A DNA stretch of 26,392 bases, from positions 1 to 26,392 of IMG/VR virus record IMGVR_UViG_3300032246_002097. One strand, 5' to 3'. This document shows positions 1-7,162 of this stretch, piece after piece. Made by a program: the position numbers and the translations under genes. The stretch comes from a virus. Below the pieces are notes generated by a model. The model was not told where the DNA came from and searched no databases. It was given only the letters and a program-made list of their open reading frames with translations. The stretch's first letter is position 1; every line of letters begins with the position of its first letter.

Positions 1-1
1 A

Positions 2-1429
2 TATAGACATGTTAAAACTGTTCATGGATGCTTGGAATCGAAAGATTTTTATAGATTATCAGACTTTGATAGAAAAAAATTAAGAAATAAATATAATTTA
101 CCACAAGATGCATTTGTAATCGGTTTCGTTTTTAGAAATCAATTAAGGAAAAGTGTTCCTAATCTATTAGAAGGATATGCTTTATGGAAAAAAGAAAATC
201 CAGATATTAAAAATACATTTTTACTTCTTCATACTCATTGGGGAGAAGGATGGAATATCCATAAATTATGTCAAGAACTGAATGTAAACCCAGCAGAAGT
301 ATTAACTACATATATATGTAAAAATTGTGGTGAGTACGAAATTAAGAATTTTACTGGTCAAGATTTAAATTGTAAGTATTGTGGAGCAGAAAAAAGTCAA
401 ACTACTACAAATGTTAGTATTGGAGTTACAGAACAGCAATTGAACGAAGTTTATAATTTAATGGATGTATATTGTCATCCTTTTACTAGTGGAGGACAAG
501 AGATTCCAATTCAAGAAGCCAAACTTACAGAGCTAATTACTTTGGTTACAAATTATTCATGTGGAGAGGAAATGTGCGAAATGGACGCTGGATCTATCCC
601 ATTAGAATGGTCTGAATATAGAGAGCATGGCACAGAATTTAGAAAAGCTTCTACATATCCAACTTCTATAGCTAAGAATTTAAATAAAGTATATAAAATG
701 TCTAAAGCTGAAAAAATAGAAATGGGTAAAAAAGCAAGAGAGTGGACAATTAAAAATTATTCAGTAGAATCGGTCGGTTCAATTATAGAAGATTTTATAG
801 ATAAATGCGAAACTACAAATTTTGATTTTTCAAATTCTCAAGTCGAAAGAAATCCAAACGCAGTTGTACCAGAAATAAAAGATAATAAAGATTGGATTTT
901 ATATCTATATCATAACATTCTTTGTCTTAAAAATATAAATGAAAATGACTCTGGATTTATCTACTGGATGGATCAACTCGCAAAAGGTGCTTCCAGAAAT
1001 GATGTAGAAGCATATTTTAGAAAAGTTTCAACAGAAGACTTGAATAAAAATAAACAAATTCCATTTGAAGAAATTTTAGGTAAAGATGATGAAGGCAAAA
1101 GAGTACTATTAGTAATGCCAGAAAGCGCAGGAGATGTATTCATGGCGACAAGCTTGCTTCCATCAATTAAAAAAATGTATCCAGAATATAATATATATTT
1201 CGCCACAAAACAAGAATACTTCTCTATTTTGAATGGTAATGAATATATTTATAAAACTATTCCCTATATTCAACAAATGGATAATCTGATGTGGCTGGAG
1301 GGAGCTGGTGATCATAAAGGATTTTTTGAAATTGCATTCTTGCCTCATGTTGGCACTCAAAGAGTCTTAAATTATCTTCATAATGGAAAAGATAAAATAG
1401 AATTTAATATCAAAAATTTTAATATATAA
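2..1429 (+). CDS. Multidomain glycosyltransferase (GT4, zinc ribbon, DUF4214-like, GT9 N-half); 5' partial
   Basis: The reading frame is open to the left edge, and the residues before the first possible start (TTG at 32) continue the GT4 pattern, so the gene begins outside the window. From about 32 to 800 it reads as the nucleotide-sugar-binding half of a group 1 (GT4) glycosyltransferase, with the Rossmann pattern around FVFRNQLRKS and the acidic QEIPIQEA segment near the end. An inserted zinc ribbon, CxxC-x14-CxxC, lies at 317-382. About 890-1050 resembles DUF4214 (LYxNIL...GxxYWMDQLxxGxS). From 1095 the sequence is the N-terminal half of a GT9/heptosyltransferase fold (GDVFMATSLLPSIK). The protein stops at 1427-1429, just where the GT9 C-half should start. 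It probably transfers sugars to virion or host surface glycans; the substrate is not readable from sequence. Family calls are good, function is inferred. Confidence 0.82.
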   Translation, partial: YRHVKTVHGCLESKDFYRLSDFDRKKLRNKYNLPQDAFVIGFVFRNQLRKSVPNLLEGYALWKKENPDIKNTFLLLHTHWGEGWNIHKLCQELNVNPAEVLTTYICKNCGEYEIKNFTGQDLNCKYCGAEKSQTTTNVSIGVTEQQLNEVYNLMDVYCHPFTSGGQEIPIQEAKLTELITLVTNYSCGEEMCEMDAGSIPLEWSEYREHGTEFRKASTYPTSIAKNLNKVYKMSKAEKIEMGKKAREWTIKNYSVESVGSIIEDFIDKCETTNFDFSNSQVERNPNAVVPEIKDNKDWILYLYHNILCLKNINENDSGFIYWMDQLAKGASRNDVEAYFRKVSTEDLNKNKQIPFEEILGKDDEGKRVLLVMPESAGDVFMATSLLPSIKKMYPEYNIYFATKQEYFSILNGNEYIYKTIPYIQQMDNLMWLEGAGDHKGFFEIAFLPHVGTQRVLNYLHNGKDKIEFNIKNFNI

Positions 1430-1430
1430 T

Positions 1431-2609
1431 ATGCATATTCTAGAACAATACGCTTTAAATTGTGGAGTATCTATCTCTAAACCATACATAAGTGAAGAAT
1501 TTTTTCCGCTTCCATTTGAAAAATATATAACATTACATCCAAAAGGAAAATTCCCATCCAGAGAATATGATTACTGGGAAGAAGTAACTACCAATTTATT
1601 TCCTATTCTAGAAAAACATAATATTAAAATAGTTCAAGTTGGTGGAAAAGAAGATCAAGTCGTACCCTTTTGTTATCCAACTAATGGACAAACAAATCTA
1701 AATAATTTAGCTTACTTAGTTAAAAATTCATTACTCCACTTAGGAGTAGATAGTCTTCCAATACATTTTGCTTCTGCATTTGGCAAAAAAATAGTTGGAC
1801 TTTATTGCAATATGTATCCTAATCAATCTGCCCCATATTGGTCTTCTTCAGAAGATTGCGATCTATTATTTGCGGATTTAAAGGGAAAAAAGCCATCCTA
1901 TGCACCTTTTGAAAATCCAAAAACAATCAATACTATAAAACCAGAAGATATTGCTAATAGTGTTCTTAAAAAATTAAATATTAATGAAACCATTAAAAAT
2001 AAAACTATTTACTTTGGAGATGCTAGTCATATAAGATCAGTGGAAATTATTCCAGATCACGTTCCTAATTTATCATCATTTAATATAGATATAGCAAATG
2101 TACGAATGGATTATTACTTTAATGAAATATTTTTATTTAATATACTAAGCGTATACAAGACTAATATCTTAACCGATAAAGCTATCAATATAAATGAATT
2201 AGTTAAATTTAAAAATAATATTTTACATATTTATTTTATTATTAATGACGAATCAAATTTTGATATTAAATTTATAGAAAATTTAAAAAATAATGGAATA
2301 AAATTCTCTATATTATCTTTTATTCCAGAAGATAAAATTGAAAAAATTAAAATACATACTATGGATTTTTGTAATATCATAATTAAAGATCCTCAACCTA
2401 ATAAGGAAATTATTAAATCATTCAAAGCTAATAATTTAAAATTTAAATCAAGTAAACTTTTATTAAGTCAAGGAAAAATGTATCCATCTTTTCAAAATTA
2501 TAAATCAAATACAAGCTATAATCAATTTTTAACCGAAGATTTTGATTTCAAGGAACAAGGCGATCTCTATAAAGAATTACAAAATTTTTATATATTTAGT
2601 ATTGACTAA
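1431..2609 (+). CDS. GT9-like glycosyltransferase C-terminal half with unknown C-terminal region
   Basis: The 392-residue product starts one base after the previous stop (TAA-T-ATG), with no visible Shine-Dalgarno sequence, so translation is probably coupled. Residues 1-180 match the C-terminal, donor-binding half of GT9 heptosyltransferase-like enzymes: ITLHPKG, then IKIVQVGG, NLAYLVKNS, and LGVDSLPIHFASAFGKKIVGLY at about 104-126, where GT9 enzymes carry a conserved Asp in an xDSxxxHxA motif. It lacks the N-terminal Rossmann half, which is instead at the end of the upstream gene, so the two products probably form one enzyme. Residues 190-392 are rich in Asn, Ile and Lys, contain alternating beta/alpha patterns, and match no family I recognise. 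The real enzyme could also be a single fused protein if a frame error exists at 1400-1430. Confidence 0.75.
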   Translation: MHILEQYALNCGVSISKPYISEEFFPLPFEKYITLHPKGKFPSREYDYWEEVTTNLFPILEKHNIKIVQVGGKEDQVVPFCYPTNGQTNLNNLAYLVKNSLLHLGVDSLPIHFASAFGKKIVGLYCNMYPNQSAPYWSSSEDCDLLFADLKGKKPSYAPFENPKTINTIKPEDIANSVLKKLNINETIKNKTIYFGDASHIRSVEIIPDHVPNLSSFNIDIANVRMDYYFNEIFLFNILSVYKTNILTDKAININELVKFKNNILHIYFIINDESNFDIKFIENLKNNGIKFSILSFIPEDKIEKIKIHTMDFCNIIIKDPQPNKEIIKSFKANNLKFKSSKLLLSQGKMYPSFQNYKSNTSYNQFLTEDFDFKEQGDLYKELQNFYIFSID

Positions 2610-2636
2610 ACCTTTAAAAGGTAGTATCATCTTAAA

Positions 2637-3437
2637 ATGAGTCCAAAAATTAAAGCAGAAGATAACACAATTTCAATCGGAAGTTCAGAATTATTTGAAT
2701 CGGTAGTAATCTCAGAGCAAAAGCAAGAAATTGCTCAAGTAGTGCCACCAAATGTTTTCACAAGAAATAAATATGGCCTTATTGAAGATAAGGGGCTCAA
2801 TTATATATTTAATGATGATGGTACAATTAATTGGCGTAAAATGGTCAAAACAGAACATCTTGTTCCGAATAGACAGAAAACACAAGAAACAGACGTTTCA
2901 AAGCTTCAAGATAAAGACCTACTTATTCTTCTTGGAGGAATAAAAGAACTGGCTCAAATTCGCGGATATACAAGTGTTGAGTATAAAGTTGTCGCAGCAT
3001 CTGAAAGTTATTTTGCAACAAGCTGCAAGATTACTTGGCTTCCAAATTATGAAACTGGTGGTAAAGAGATTATTTTTGAATCTCTTGCCGATGCCACAGT
3101 AAATAATACAAAAAGTTTTGCAAGATTCTTTTTAGCTGCAATTGCGGAAAACCGCGCTTTCGTTAGATGCGTAAGAAATTTCTTAAAAATTAATATCGTA
3201 AGCCAAGAAGAACTTGGAGATGCTAAACTAATAGATGATTCAGTATCTCAAAATGATAATCCAACTTCTCCTCATACTCTCTTAGAAAAGGTAATGAAAG
3301 ATAAAAGCATTAATTTTGATCAATTAAAGAAAAAATTAATTAAAGAAAAATTTGATAATGCAGAAAACTTGAATTCAATCTCAGATATTCCAAAGGCTAA
3401 AATCTTTGAACTTATAGAGAGAATTAAAAAAGTTTAA
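2637..3437 (+). CDS. Probable single-strand annealing protein (Rad52/ERF-like)
   Basis: The product has 266 residues. The central region (about 80-190) has the layout of phage annealing proteins of the Rad52/ERF type: a helix, a beta-meander containing ATSCKITWLPNYETGGKEIIFES, and a helix with the sequence AIAENRAFVRCVRNFL at about 168-183. That helix mirrors the AExRAxxRAxRxxL signature common in Sak and ERF recombinases. The C-terminal 55 residues are a charged helical tail ending in KIFELIERIKK, as often seen in partner-binding tails of such proteins. If correct, it anneals complementary ssDNA during phage recombination. A purine-rich AAAAGG lies at 2616-2621, rather far (15 nt) from the ATG. 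It is placed between glycosyltransferase and tail genes, away from any visible replication genes. The family assignment rests on one motif and overall pattern only. Confidence 0.5.
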   Translation: MSPKIKAEDNTISIGSSELFESVVISEQKQEIAQVVPPNVFTRNKYGLIEDKGLNYIFNDDGTINWRKMVKTEHLVPNRQKTQETDVSKLQDKDLLILLGGIKELAQIRGYTSVEYKVVAASESYFATSCKITWLPNYETGGKEIIFESLADATVNNTKSFARFFLAAIAENRAFVRCVRNFLKINIVSQEELGDAKLIDDSVSQNDNPTSPHTLLEKVMKDKSINFDQLKKKLIKEKFDNAENLNSISDIPKAKIFELIERIKKV

Positions 3438-4231
3438 TTTAATATATAGGCAGAAAAGCTAACAGAAGCCTTGCCATTATCAGCAACACTTAAATTTAAA
3501 CTTTCATTATTTTTAATTACATTATTGAAGTTGAATGATAATACATTAGTTAAGGTAGAGTAATTTTTAAAATTTATTTGTATTGATCTTATATCATTAT
3601 TTGTTAAAAATGCTCTCATATTAGACATCATATAATTATCAATATCTAAGTCGAAAGCAAAATCTATTTTTACAGGATACTTTATAAAAACTTCCGTTGG
3701 ATAATATTCACCAATATTATATTGAGCAACTCTTTCTGAAGAAATTGTCATATCAAAAGAAAGTAGCCTATTAGTTAAAGCTTCATTAAAAGTTATATCA
3801 GTATAGCATAAGTCATATGGTGTTATACTATAATTTATTGAATTATTTGTTATTATTCCAGTTTGCTCTGCGAATTGACCATAAACATCAATATCAGCCC
3901 TACAAACGATAGGATTATCAATTGCAGTTTTAATATTATATCTAGTTAGATAACCACTATTAAAATTTAAATATTTATTAGCATATCCAAAAGTTCCACT
4001 TATTACATTTTGTCCAGTAAAAGCTAGAATTGGGTCTACATTTGAAGGTATATATTCTATATTAATAGAAGCTTTATTTTGATCATTTACTAAAAAATTA
4101 AAACCTGTATCTTGTATAGCTATAGAAGGAGCTATATTTGTATCATAGGATACTCCTAAAGATTGAACCCCAGAAATAAACTGTCCATTTAAGTAAATAT
4201 TTTGATTTTGTTTAGAAGAAAAGATAGGCAT
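3434..4231 (-). CDS. Tail-tube-like protein (putative paralogue of the 22766-23908 product)
   Basis: The product has 265 residues. Its C-terminal ~110 residues parallel the major tail tube protein encoded at 22766-23908. Here LSFDM at 157-161 is followed by an Arg, a Gly at 174 and YPVKIDF at 185-191; the tube protein has LSFDL, Arg, Gly272 and FPLTVTL. Both end in a hydrophilic turn followed by a beta strand (ASVSFSAYI here, VTLTFSAQV there). The N-terminal parts also share a beta strand, then a spacer, then IxIEYI / LDFSYL. I infer a tube-fold protein, perhaps a ring between tube and tip, since it is transcribed divergently from the gpM homologue. The start at 4231 has no Shine-Dalgarno and lies only 8 nt from a GTGTAAT motif, suggesting a very short or absent leader. 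Its stop shares TTAA (3434-3437) with the convergent gene. It could be a Dit-like or decoration protein instead. Confidence 0.5.
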   Translation of the reverse strand: MPIFSSKQNQNIYLNGQFISGVQSLGVSYDTNIAPSIAIQDTGFNFLVNDQNKASINIEYIPSNVDPILAFTGQNVISGTFGYANKYLNFNSGYLTRYNIKTAIDNPIVCRADIDVYGQFAEQTGIITNNSINYSITPYDLCYTDITFNEALTNRLLSFDMTISSERVAQYNIGEYYPTEVFIKYPVKIDFAFDLDIDNYMMSNMRAFLTNNDIRSIQINFKNYSTLTNVLSFNFNNVIKNNESLNLSVADNGKASVSFSAYILN

Positions 4232-4236
4232 TTAAT

Positions 4237-4267
4237 ATAATTACACCATTAAAACAAGTGTAATTAT
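4237..4267. promoter_or_regulatory. Divergent promoter/operator with 10-bp inverted repeat
   Basis: The 53-base gap between the divergent genes starting at 4231 (minus) and 4285 (plus) holds a perfect 10-bp inverted repeat, ATAATTACAC at 4237-4246 and GTGTAATTAT at 4258-4267, separated by 11 bases. The half-sites are about two helical turns apart centre to centre (21 bases), as expected for a dimer-binding operator. Each half contains GTGTAAT pointing toward the gene it precedes, so they may equally be two back-to-back promoters. The same 7-mer recurs upstream of other tail genes. The rest of the gap contributes AAAAGG at 4269-4274 as a likely ribosome binding site, 10 nt before the ATG at 4285. 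Confidence 0.5.
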
Positions 4268-4284
4268 TTAAAAGGTATAAGGTT

Positions 4285-4821
4285 ATGGCAAGTATATACG
4301 ATACAGTTTCTGGCTGGTCTAATAGTGTTAACTATATTAAATACAATATAGTTTCTGGATCTGATTCTAGATATTACTATTCCACGATAAATAGTAATAC
4401 AACAAATAACCCAACTTTATTATCTAATCTCCAAAATAAATGGGATGGATATATAAATATTAATAGCGTTCTAGTTCCAAACTTTTTTTGGAAACCATCT
4501 TATACAAGTAATGTTAATTTTGAACCAAATATTATAAAAGTTCAATTTGGAAATGGATATCAACAAAGAATTAATAATGGAATTAATTCTGATTTAATGA
4601 AATTTGATGCGATTTTTGATAATAGATTAGAAATGGAAGCTGTATCAATGCTTCACTTCCTAGATCAAAGAGGTGGACAGCAATCATTTATATATAATGT
4701 TCCCACGATTTATAGTAAAACTAATTTCAATACTAGATTTGTTGCTCCAAATTGGAATGTATCATATAACTCATATAATAATTATAGTATTAAAGTAAAA
4801 ATAGAAGAGGTCGCAGTATAA
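4285..4821 (+). CDS. M: Lambda gpM-like minor tail protein with N-terminal carbohydrate-binding-like segment
   Basis: The product has 178 residues. Residues ~65-178 fit the lambda gpM family (phage minor tail protein): IIKVQFGNGYQQRINNGIN at about 85-103, then a beta-hairpin, FLDQRGGQQSF near residue 130, and the closing FVAPNW...SIKVKIEEV strands. Lambda gpM is about 109 residues, so the first ~60 residues are extra. They read as a small aromatic domain with the W...Y..Y..V..G.xxYY...NP....W pattern of chitin-binding CBM5/12-like modules, which might contact surface glycan. It is the first gene of the plus-strand tip operon. AAAAGG lies 10 nt upstream of the ATG, and the next gene starts after a 1-nt gap (TAA-A-ATG). 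In the tail tip, gpM-type proteins form a ring joining tip and tube. Confidence 0.78.
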   Translation: MASIYDTVSGWSNSVNYIKYNIVSGSDSRYYYSTINSNTTNNPTLLSNLQNKWDGYININSVLVPNFFWKPSYTSNVNFEPNIIKVQFGNGYQQRINNGINSDLMKFDAIFDNRLEMEAVSMLHFLDQRGGQQSFIYNVPTIYSKTNFNTRFVAPNWNVSYNSYNNYSIKVKIEEVAV

Positions 4822-4822
4822 A

Positions 4823-7162
4823 ATGCCTACAAGCTCTGACATTTATAATCAAATAGTAAGTGGAACAAGATCATTAAATACTGAAATATCTAGTATTCAG
4901 CCAAGTACTCCAATTTATTTATACGAATTAGATTTAAAAGAAATTTACCCTCAGATTAGCAACTTTACCCAAACTGGACAACCTCTTAGCAGTGGAGTTT
5001 TAAGAATTTATAATGATTATAATTTATTTAATTTAACTGATAACAATTATAGATATGGCACGGTCTCTTGGCAAGGAAATCTTTATTATCCTTTCCCAAT
5101 AATGGCAGAAGGCTTTAATTTAAATTCTGCTGGAACATTAGCGACACCAATAATAACCGTAGCGAATACTGCCCCAGATACATCTAACAATTCATTTTAT
5201 AAATATATTAGAATGCAAGTCCAATCATTAGGAGATATTGTTGGTTCTAAATTTACTAGAATAAAAAGTTTTTTAAAATATTTACATGGTTCAAATTTTT
5301 CTGGAGGATATAATCCATATACAAATGATCCAAGTATTTCTGAAATAGAATTACCTAGAGATATTTATTATGTAGAAAGAAAAGTAACAGAAAATAAATA
5401 TAAAATAGAATATTCTTTAGCTTCAATTTTAGATGTTGAAAATTTAACTTTACCATCAAGAACTGTATTAGCTAATAAATGTCCATTTCAATATAGAGGA
5501 GAAGGATGTTTGTATGAATATAATTCGAGAAAAACTCTTATACATAGCGGAATATATGGTCAAGTCACTAACCCAGGAATTCGTATACATCTTCCATTAG
5601 AAGCTCCGCCAGTTGCTACAGATAATGATGAATTGTTTTTAAATACAATTTTAAGTGGAACAGCAGATTCTGCAAGATTTAGTGGAATAGCTTATAACTT
5701 AGTTGGAGTAGGTAATTATGGAAATACAAATCAATGGAGTTTTACTAATTATACATTAAATGCTGGTACAGCAGCTCAATGTGCAACTGCTCTTAATGAT
5801 AACAGCACAGCATCAGTAGCAATAACTCAACTTGCAGCCCAAAGTATAGTTCAATTGGGTTTAAGTGGAAATGCAGAAGTAACAAGAGTTAGATTAACAG
5901 CAAATAATACTATCACAAATGATTATCAAATTCAATTTTCTCCACATGGCGGAACTTGGATGACAGTAAGAGATGTAAGTGGATTTGATTTAACATGGAA
6001 TTTAAATGGTCAAGCCGCAGGAACTTATAATATAACATTTCCATCAAGAGGCATGCATACAGGATGGAGATTAATATCCACAAATACAACAGCTGGAACA
6101 CAAATTTCAGAATTAAATTTTAGTGGGCAATATAGAGTTGGAGATCAAGGATTATGGAATACTGGGCTTGCTTATCAAAGAGGAGATTTCACTTTTTTAG
6201 AAAAAAATGGAATTAAATATTATTATGTTTCTTTAACTGGGCACACAGGAACAGTATTTAATTCGCCACCAAATAGAAATTTTTGGGGATCAGACTCTTG
6301 CAGTAAAACAGCCTATGCTTGTAGATTAAGATGGTTAAAAAATCCATATTTTAGACCAGTTTTTTGGCCAATGACAAGGGGGGGTTGGAATGCTGAAACT
6401 TTTAATATGAGATATAAAATAACTGGTGCAGTTTATAATTTTCAATATTTACAAGGATTAAGTCCAGCATATGCTTTTAGTTTCAGCGCAGGTATGAGTA
6501 GTGGCACAAGTTTCAGAAATGTAGGAGGGGCATATAGTTTATTTACAAAAACTGCAGCTGGTGGAGCTTGGGATCAGCAAGTATATACTACTCTTGGATT
6601 AGCAGCAGCAAATCAAGGATATGCAGAAGCTGTTCCTCAACATGCGACAAATAGATTTATGTTTGGTATCAATAAAGATCCAACGCTTGATCCAAATTAT
6701 ACGAGTATTGATTTTGCTTGGTACTGCAATAATGGAACACTTGAAATTTGGAGAAGTGGAACGCAATATGTATCTAACGCTGGAACATATGACACAAATA
6801 CTACATTAAGAATTATGATAGATACAGATGGTCTAGCTAAGTTTTATAGAAATGGAACTTTATATACAAGCTATCCTGGCGGAGTCGGAGTAAATTACGC
6901 TTTCGATTCTTCATTTTTCGATCAAAATGCATCTGCACTTTTTTATTTTGGTATTCCAAATTTAACTGGTTATGCTTTAGATTTTAGAAACGCTTTAATT
7001 CCAAGTTGGTATAATCTAGATTCAGGATTATGGCCAAGAAGACCAGATTGTCATGATCCTTCTAGTTATTATGCTCATGGTCTACCAAAAGACTATACTG
7101 GAGAATATCTCAATGGATTTCTTCCATATGGAGGATTTCCTGGAGTAGATAAAACAAAGTAA
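4823..7162 (+). CDS. L: Lambda gpL-like tail-tip Fe-S protein with two large inserts
   Basis: The product has 779 residues against about 230 for lambda gpL. The N-terminal ~230 residues follow gpL (YLYELDL, YYPFPIMAEGF, RDIYYVERK, then CPFQYRGEGC). The four cluster cysteines are present as two pairs, C220/C229 and C493/C500, the second in DSCSKTAYACRLRW. The C-terminus LPYGGFPGVDK (767-777) is the usual gpL ending. Between the pairs lie about 263 residues including a beta-sandwich-like segment (about 280-435) reminiscent of discoidin/galactose-binding folds (RVRLTANN, GWRLISTNTT). Between C500 and the ending lies a second insert (about 525-725) resembling a SPRY/concanavalin-like domain (FAWYCNNGTLEIW, LRIMIDTDGLAKFYRNG). 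The core forms part of the tail tip. The inserts probably project outward and may bind surface glycans (inference). Confidence 0.8.
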   Translation: MPTSSDIYNQIVSGTRSLNTEISSIQPSTPIYLYELDLKEIYPQISNFTQTGQPLSSGVLRIYNDYNLFNLTDNNYRYGTVSWQGNLYYPFPIMAEGFNLNSAGTLATPIITVANTAPDTSNNSFYKYIRMQVQSLGDIVGSKFTRIKSFLKYLHGSNFSGGYNPYTNDPSISEIELPRDIYYVERKVTENKYKIEYSLASILDVENLTLPSRTVLANKCPFQYRGEGCLYEYNSRKTLIHSGIYGQVTNPGIRIHLPLEAPPVATDNDELFLNTILSGTADSARFSGIAYNLVGVGNYGNTNQWSFTNYTLNAGTAAQCATALNDNSTASVAITQLAAQSIVQLGLSGNAEVTRVRLTANNTITNDYQIQFSPHGGTWMTVRDVSGFDLTWNLNGQAAGTYNITFPSRGMHTGWRLISTNTTAGTQISELNFSGQYRVGDQGLWNTGLAYQRGDFTFLEKNGIKYYYVSLTGHTGTVFNSPPNRNFWGSDSCSKTAYACRLRWLKNPYFRPVFWPMTRGGWNAETFNMRYKITGAVYNFQYLQGLSPAYAFSFSAGMSSGTSFRNVGGAYSLFTKTAAGGAWDQQVYTTLGLAAANQGYAEAVPQHATNRFMFGINKDPTLDPNYTSIDFAWYCNNGTLEIWRSGTQYVSNAGTYDTNTTLRIMIDTDGLAKFYRNGTLYTSYPGGVGVNYAFDSSFFDQNASALFYFGIPNLTGYALDFRNALIPSWYNLDSGLWPRRPDCHDPSSYYAHGLPKDYTGEYLNGFLPYGGFPGVDKTK

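Noticed and set aside
32-34. TTG at 32 as the start of the first glycosyltransferase
   Set aside because: The frame is open to the window edge and the upstream residues (VKTVHGC) fit the GT4 fold, so the gene is truncated by the window rather than starting here.
1414-1420. A_AAT_TTT heptamer in the frame of the first glycosyltransferase as a -1 frameshift site joining the two GT9 halves
   Set aside because: A -1 slip here reads TAA at 1420-1422 at once, and the second gene is in the +1 frame, so this site cannot create the fusion.
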